From Amycolatopsis decaplanina DSM 44594 (GTDB taxonomy: Bacteria > Actinomycetota > Actinomycetes > Mycobacteriales > Pseudonocardiaceae), in NCBI RefSeq assembly GCF_000342005.1, contig NZ_AOHO01000074.1, positions 434,001-498,000 on the forward strand: a stretch of 64,000 nt of DNA, given 5' to 3'. Made by a program: the position numbers and the translations under genes. Position 1 is the stretch's first letter. Each line of letters opens with the position of its first letter. Below, in pieces: positions 59,764-64,000 of this stretch. Below the pieces are notes generated by a model that saw only the letters and a program-made list of their open reading frames with translations, was not told where the DNA came from and made no database searches.

Positions 59764-60834
59764 CTACAACCGGGAAAGGACGTCGGTGAGCCTGCCCGCG
59801 GCGACGTCCCACTCCTCGAGGACGCTGCTCCGCGCGAGCGCCGACGTCCGCAGGGAATGGCGGAGTTCGGCATCGAGCGACCAGCGCAGCAAGGCCGTCG
59901 CGAGCGCCGACGGGTTGTTCGGCGGCACCAGCATGCCGGGGACCCCGCCGCCGGGCGCTGCGCCGAGCGCGTCGTGCGCGCCGGCGGTTTCGGTGGCCAC
60001 CACGGGGATTCCGCGGGCCAGCGCCTCGGCGACGACCAGTCCGGACGTCCCGCCGCGCGCGGGCAGGACGAGCAGATCCGTGCCGTCGTAGACCAGGTCG
60101 AGGTCGTCCGGCGGCTGGATGAGGCTGATCCGGGAACCGAGCCCGAGCCGTTCGACCGTCCACCGAAGTTCGTCGACGTAGGCGGGATCGTGGTGTGTCG
60201 CCCCGGCGAACACGCATCTGAACACCAGCTCGTCGACCATCGAGAGCGCCCGGATGAGCACGTCCTGGCCATGGCGTGCGGTCATGGGCGCGAGACACAG
60301 CAGCCGGGAGACGCCGTCGGCTCCGGCGGCGAGCGGGGCCGCGTCGGTGCCGGGTGTCGCGACGTAGACGCGGGTCGGGTCGAGGTCGTGCCGGTCGATC
60401 AACTGCCGCGCGAGCCACGGCCCGGTGGCGACGATCATTCCCGTCAGCCGCAGGGTCTCCCGTTCGCACGCGTCGAGTTCGGCGGCCTGCGCCGGGTCGA
60501 GCGCGGGGTCGTCGGCGAGCGGCCGGTGGACCAGGACGGCCAGCCGCAATCGTCGCGCGTGCGGGACCACGATCTCCGGGACGCCGCAGGCGACCGTGCC
60601 GTCGATCAGGACGATGGTGTCGTCGGGCAGCGCGGCGAGCGAACGGGCCAGTCTCGACCGGGACAGCGCCCCCGGCATCGGCCATTCCCCGGCGATCGGC
60701 AGTTCCAGCAGCGGGAGGCCGGTGGCCGGGAGGTTCTGGCACATCCGGCGGTCGTATTCGCCGCTGGTGTCCTCGGTGTCCCCCGGCAGGACGAAGACGA
60801 CCGGTTCGGTCTCGCGGACATTCGAGGTGAACAC
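59764..60834 (-). CDS. GT4-family glycosyltransferase
   Basis: 356 residues from a GTG at 60834 with GGAGG 5 nt upstream. GT-B fold; the C-terminal donor-binding motif LLVLPARGGTSGLVVAEALA (E-x7-E type) with GIPVVATETAGAHDAL is clear. Transfers a sugar from a nucleotide donor with retention. Acceptor unknown. Shares strand and neighbourhood with the inositol-phosphatase-like and GTP cyclohydrolase genes, hinting at a glycosylated pterin-like or other small product (inference). Confidence 0.88.
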   Translation of the reverse strand: MFTSNVRETEPVVFVLPGDTEDTSGEYDRRMCQNLPATGLPLLELPIAGEWPMPGALSRSRLARSLAALPDDTIVLIDGTVACGVPEIVVPHARRLRLAVLVHRPLADDPALDPAQAAELDACERETLRLTGMIVATGPWLARQLIDRHDLDPTRVYVATPGTDAAPLAAGADGVSRLLCLAPMTARHGQDVLIRALSMVDELVFRCVFAGATHHDPAYVDELRWTVERLGLGSRISLIQPPDDLDLVYDGTDLLVLPARGGTSGLVVAEALARGIPVVATETAGAHDALGAAPGGGVPGMLVPPNNPSALATALLRWSLDAELRHSLRTSALARSSVLEEWDVAAGRLTDVLSRL

Positions 60835-60912
60835 GGTTACCTCCAGATGCGGGCGCCTTATCAGGGGACACGGAGCCGGCGCCTGGCCGGTTCACATCCG
60901 GAGCGGGAAATT

Positions 60913-61701
60913 TCAGCCGTTCACGCGCGCGATCGTGGCGACGATGTCGTCACGCAGCCCGGCCCCGACCGCGATCGTGGCCGCCGAACGCACCGTGTGG
61001 TCGCCACCGTCGGTGTCGACGACCACTCCTCCGGCCTCGCGTACCAGCAGGACCCCCGCCATCGTGTCCCACGGCTTGTTGGCGAGGATGACGCTCGCGT
61101 CGAGTTTGCCGTGCGCGACCCACGCCAGGTCGATCGCCGCGGAGCCGAGGAAGCGGACCCGCTGCACGCGGCCGCCGAGTTCGCCCAGCAACGCCATCCG
61201 GACCCGGTTCTTGACCTCCGCGCCCTCGCCGACCGCGAAGTCGCCGATACTCACGATCGCGTCGGACAGCTTCGTCGCATTCGACGCCTCGAGACGCTCT
61301 TCGCCCGCGTACGCACCCTGGCCCTCGGCAGCGGTGTAGGTGACATCGAGGAACGGCAGGGAGATCGCCGCGACCGTGCTCTTCAGACCGTCGACGAGGC
61401 CGAGCGAAACACCGCACAACGGAATGCCGCGCGCGAAGTTCGCCGTGCCGTCAACCGGGTCGAGCGCCCACCACAGGTCCTCGTCGCCCTCGTGCCCGCG
61501 TTCCTCGCCGAGGATGCCGATCTCCGGCGTCTCGCGCGCCAGGAATGCGCGGACGGCGTCCTCGACGGCGAGGTCGACGTCGGTCACCATGTCACGATCA
61601 CCTTTGGCGGCAACGGAAAACGACGTCATCGAGCGGATGATTCCGCTCGCCTTGGCGACGGCTTCGCGGGCGACGGACAACAATGCGGCGTGGTCGGTCA
61701 T
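60913..61701 (-). CDS. Inositol monophosphatase family protein
   Basis: 262 residues from ATG 61701. Metal-site motifs GEERG, WALDPVDGTANFARGIPLCG and the second motif KPWDTMAGVLLVREAGG are intact, so it should be a Mg-dependent phosphomonoesterase (inositol phosphate, histidinol phosphate or PAP type). Divergent from the creatininase-like gene with 18 nt between starts. Confidence 0.92.
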   Translation of the reverse strand: MTDHAALLSVAREAVAKASGIIRSMTSFSVAAKGDRDMVTDVDLAVEDAVRAFLARETPEIGILGEERGHEGDEDLWWALDPVDGTANFARGIPLCGVSLGLVDGLKSTVAAISLPFLDVTYTAAEGQGAYAGEERLEASNATKLSDAIVSIGDFAVGEGAEVKNRVRMALLGELGGRVQRVRFLGSAAIDLAWVAHGKLDASVILANKPWDTMAGVLLVREAGGVVVDTDGGDHTVRSAATIAVGAGLRDDIVATIARVNG

Positions 61702-61719
61702 GTGGGTACCGTAGCCGGA

Positions 61720-62415
61720 GTGAACCTGTTCCCGACGGCCACGACGGCCGACGAGCGCGCCCGGGGCGCCGAGGTCGCGGTGCTGCCCGTCGGCAGTTTC
61801 GAACAGCACGGCGCGCACCTCCCCCTGGCCACCGACGCGGTGATCGCGACGACGATCGCCGACGCCCTCGCCGCGGCGTACCCGGTGCTGCGGCTCCCGC
61901 CGATCACGATCGGCTGTTCGCACGAACACGCGGACTGGGCGGGAACGGTCAGCATCTCGGCCGCGACGCTGTACGCCGTGGTGAACGACATCGCGGCCTC
62001 GCTGCGCCGTTCCGGAGTGCCGAAACTGGTGCTGGTGAACGCGCACGGCGGCAACTACGTCCTGTCCAACGTGGTCCAGGAGTCGACGTCGCCGATGGCG
62101 CTCTTCCCCGGCGTCGAGGGCTGGCAGGCGGCGCACGACGCGGCCGGGCTGGAGACGTCGCTGGACAGCGACATGCACGCGGGGGAACTGGAGACCTCCC
62201 TTCTGCTGCACGCGCATCCTTCGCTGGTCCGGCCCGGCTTCGCGGAGGCGGACCAGCTGGCCGACGACAGGCGGCACCTGCTCACCGTGGGGCTGCGGCC
62301 GTATTCGGAGTCCGGTGTGGTGGGGCGGCCTTCGCTGGCGACGGCGGAGAAGGGACGGCTGGTGCTGGAGTCACTGGTGGAGAGCTTCGGGGAGACTCTG
62401 GCCGCGCTCGCTTGA
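61720..62415 (+). CDS. Creatininase-family amidohydrolase
   Basis: 231 residues from GTG 61720; GTG 61702 is in frame and possible. Metal ligands are visible in LPVGSFEQHGAHLPLATD (Glu, His, Asp), CSHEHADW, NAHGGNYV and SDMHAGELETSLLL. Relatives include creatininase, MftE of mycofactocin and ArfB, the formamidopyrimidine deformylase of archaeal flavin/F420 synthesis. The convergent GTP cyclohydrolase II favours a pyrimidine or pterin-type substrate. Its 3' end overlaps that gene by 45 nt. Confidence 0.88.
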   Translation: MNLFPTATTADERARGAEVAVLPVGSFEQHGAHLPLATDAVIATTIADALAAAYPVLRLPPITIGCSHEHADWAGTVSISAATLYAVVNDIAASLRRSGVPKLVLVNAHGGNYVLSNVVQESTSPMALFPGVEGWQAAHDAAGLETSLDSDMHAGELETSLLLHAHPSLVRPGFAEADQLADDRRHLLTVGLRPYSESGVVGRPSLATAEKGRLVLESLVESFGETLAALA

Positions 62416-63015
62416 GCCGGCCAGGTCCAGATGCGGCAGGAAGTGGTGCATCCGTTCCTGTTTCGTCCGCAGGTACCGCAGGTTCTCGTCGTTCGGCGTG
62501 ACCAGCAGCGGCACCCGCTCGCTGATCCGCACCCCGTGCCGTTTCAGCTGGTCGACCTTCGCCGGGTTGTTGGACAGCAGCCGCACCGACCGCACCCCGA
62601 GATCGGTCAGGATCTCCGCCGCGGCACGGTAGTCGCGCGCGTCCACCGGCAGCCCGAGCGCGATGTTCGCCTCGACGGTGTCGAGGCCTTCGTCCTGCAG
62701 CCGCATCGCTTTCAGCTTCGCGAGCAAGCCGATTCCGCGTCCTTCGTGTCCCTGTGCGTACACGAGGACTCCGGCGCCCTCGTCGACGATCGCCCGCAGC
62801 GCGGCGGCCAGCTGGTCTCCGCATTCACAGTGCATCGAGCCGAACACGTCGCCGGTGAGGCATTCCGAATGGACCCGCGCCAGCGTGCCGAAGGTCGCGA
62901 CGTCGCCGTGCACCAGCGCCATCTGCTCGGTGCCGTCGGCGTCCAGGTACCCATACGCGCGGAAAACGCCGTAATGGGTGGGCAGTCTGGTCTCCACGAC
63001 CCTCTCGACGGTCAT
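62371..63015 (-). CDS. ribA: GTP cyclohydrolase II (internal start)
   Basis: 214 residues from ATG 63015 with AGGAG 8 nt upstream. Zinc ligands are in CLTGDVFGSMHCECGDQL, the catalytic Arg in QGHEGRGIGLLAKLKA, and the C-terminal VRLLSNNPAKVDQLKRHG is diagnostic. It opens the imidazole ring of GTP, releasing formate and pyrophosphate, the first step of riboflavin synthesis. No other rib gene is near, so this may be a pathway-specific copy. Confidence 0.85.
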   Translation of the reverse strand: MTVERVVETRLPTHYGVFRAYGYLDADGTEQMALVHGDVATFGTLARVHSECLTGDVFGSMHCECGDQLAAALRAIVDEGAGVLVYAQGHEGRGIGLLAKLKAMRLQDEGLDTVEANIALGLPVDARDYRAAAEILTDLGVRSVRLLSNNPAKVDQLKRHGVRISERVPLLVTPNDENLRYLRTKQERMHHFLPHLDLAGSSERGQSLPEALHQ

Positions 63016-63963
63016 CGGGTTTCTCCTGTCTGTTCGGTGACTCCTGACAGAGCGCGCCAGCAGAATGCCCGCGCCGGGAAGGCTGGAGACGAGCGCGAGC
63101 ACGCCGTAGACGACGGCCACGGTGACGCCCTGCGCCGAACCGAGGCCCGCCGCGCCGAACAGCAGCGCGCAAACGCCTTCACGCGGGCCCCAGCCGCCGA
63201 TGTTCAGCGGCAGCCCCATCGCGAGCAGGGCGAGGATCATCAACGGCAGCAGGTCGCCGACCGGCGCGGTGACCCCGGCCGCGCGCGCGGCGACGACGAA
63301 CAAGGCGAGGTGCCCGGCCAGGGTGGCGGCCGAAAGCAGGCTCACGCCGGGCCAGGTCTCCTTGGTCAGCAGGCCGAGCCGCACGTCGGCGAGGGTGACG
63401 GCGAACCCGCGGCGCCATCTCGATCCACTGTGGATCCACCGCCTTCCGGCCGTCATCCCGGTGACGATGACCGCGAGAGCGAGCACGACGACCACGACGC
63501 CGGCGACCGTGACGATCCCGTCGATCGGCGGCGGCACCACGGAAGGCGCGCTGAGCACGACGGCGACCGAAGCGCCGATGACCATGATCTGCCCGGCCGT
63601 GCGCTCCAGCACCACCGCGCGGACGCCGCGCGGGACGTCACCGGCTTCGCGGCCGTGCTGCACGGCACGGTTGACGTCGCCGAGGACGCCCGCCGGCAGG
63701 ACACCGTTGAGGAACAAGGCGCGGTAGTACTCGCGGACGGCGCTCCCGAGCGAGAGCTCGAGACTGAGCCGTCGCGCGACCAGGCACCAGCGCCACGCGC
63801 TGAAGATCGTGGTGGCGAAACCGATCCCGAGCGCCGCGACGATTCCGCCGGCGTCGACTTCGCGTAGTCCGTCCAGGAACGCTCCGGTGCCCACGTGCCA
63901 GACGAGCACTCCGAGGATGGCGAGCGCGCCGAGGATCCGAAGCCAGGGCCAGAACCGTTTCAC
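62371..63963 (-). CDS. Open frame joining a flippase-like membrane domain to GTP cyclohydrolase II
   Basis: 530 codons without a stop. From GTG 63963, residues 1-310 form an eight- to nine-helix UPF0104 / lysylphosphatidylglycerol-synthase-type membrane domain (LRILGALAILGVLVWHVGTG; LFLNGVLPAGVLGDVNRAVQ; GLPLNIGGWGPREGVCALLF). Residues 317-530 are a complete GTP cyclohydrolase II. The join (ARSVRSHRTDRRNP) contains a good ribosome site and ATG for the enzyme. In the neighbouring frame the same stretch would end GVTEQTGETR-TGA with an ATGA overlap, the usual two-gene arrangement. So either a true fusion or a frameshift has opened the boundary. Confidence 0.75.
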   Translation of the reverse strand: MKRFWPWLRILGALAILGVLVWHVGTGAFLDGLREVDAGGIVAALGIGFATTIFSAWRWCLVARRLSLELSLGSAVREYYRALFLNGVLPAGVLGDVNRAVQHGREAGDVPRGVRAVVLERTAGQIMVIGASVAVVLSAPSVVPPPIDGIVTVAGVVVVVLALAVIVTGMTAGRRWIHSGSRWRRGFAVTLADVRLGLLTKETWPGVSLLSAATLAGHLALFVVAARAAGVTAPVGDLLPLMILALLAMGLPLNIGGWGPREGVCALLFGAAGLGSAQGVTVAVVYGVLALVSSLPGAGILLARSVRSHRTDRRNPMTVERVVETRLPTHYGVFRAYGYLDADGTEQMALVHGDVATFGTLARVHSECLTGDVFGSMHCECGDQLAAALRAIVDEGAGVLVYAQGHEGRGIGLLAKLKAMRLQDEGLDTVEANIALGLPVDARDYRAAAEILTDLGVRSVRLLSNNPAKVDQLKRHGVRISERVPLLVTPNDENLRYLRTKQERMHHFLPHLDLAGSSERGQSLPEALHQ

Positions 63964-64000
63964 GCGGGCACCACCAGGAGATCTTCGTGCTGGATCACCG
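63960..64000 (-). CDS. 3' end of an upstream leftward gene
   Basis: The last 12 codons (ending DLLVVPA) and TGA at 63962-63960 overlap the GTG of the membrane-domain gene as GTGA, the coupling seen throughout this window. Too short to identify. Confidence 0.4.
   Translation of the reverse strand, partial: VIQHEDLLVVPA

Noticed and set aside
61720..62415. Mycofactocin MftE
   Set aside because: The creatininase family fits, but no mftA-D genes, radical SAM enzyme or precursor peptide are in the neighbourhood.

Overview
The window is high-GC actinobacterial chromosome. Codon third positions are almost all G or C, GTG and TTG starts are frequent, and genes often overlap as GTGA or ATGA. The gene content (Rv0338c-type Fe-S reductase, snapalysin, DUF222-HNH, an IdeR box, a DasR-type operator) and the dispersed intergenic palindromes point to Pseudonocardiaceae, most likely Amycolatopsis. 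That genus call is inference. I saw no rRNA, tRNA, CRISPR array, phage or intact insertion sequence.

Layout. 1-1.7 kb: end of a tripartite tricarboxylate transporter (tctB, tctA). 2-3.4 kb: secreted DUF1996 protein. 3.6-5.6 kb: leftward group of a small unknown protein, a Crp-family regulator and a nucleotide-cyclase-like protein. 5.6-10.5 kb: leftward three-gene unit of a WD40/KAP P-loop NTPase, a solute-binding/VWA protein and a small membrane protein, the best candidate here for an undescribed system. 10.7-13.7 kb: snapalysin protease, then a P450 with a broken ferredoxin opposite an HTH regulator. 13.8-15.4 kb: DUF222-HNH gene beside short palindromic repeats. 15.4-22.9 kb: leftward YqiJ-like / flotillin / giant DUF3686-AAA ATPase operon. 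23.2-25.7 kb: Cys-rich small protein and Fe-S reductase.

25.8-32.3 kb: two metal importers, a Mn/Zn-type three-gene ABC system and an IdeR-boxed siderophore ABC system with a fused double permease. 32.4-37.8 kb: htpG, a PhoD-like phosphatase, an unknown protein and a secreted beta-propeller. 38-49.6 kb: mostly single genes with local operators (PucR regulator, sulfatase-like membrane protein, WYL regulator/epoxide hydrolase pair, ArsC-like, YdeI-like, SpoIIE phosphatase, TetR/thioesterase pair, TPR protein, DoxX-like). 49.8-54.4 kb: DasR-type operator ahead of a dasABC-like sugar importer and a NagZ-type hexosaminidase. 54.7-55.1 kb: wreck of a TetM/OtrA-type GTPase gene. 55.1-59.7 kb: flavin monooxygenase-like, hydroxyacid-dehydrogenase-like, M14 carboxypeptidase and GNAT genes. 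59.8-64 kb: glycosyltransferase, inositol-phosphatase-like, creatininase-like, GTP cyclohydrolase II and flippase-like membrane protein, probably one pathway cut by the window end.

A second layer runs through the window: several families of long perfect inverted repeats sit at gene 3' ends, usually between convergent genes. One family shows compensatory base changes. Two copies of another supply the last codons of neighbouring proteins, and one structure has the stop codons of both flanking genes at its outer ends.
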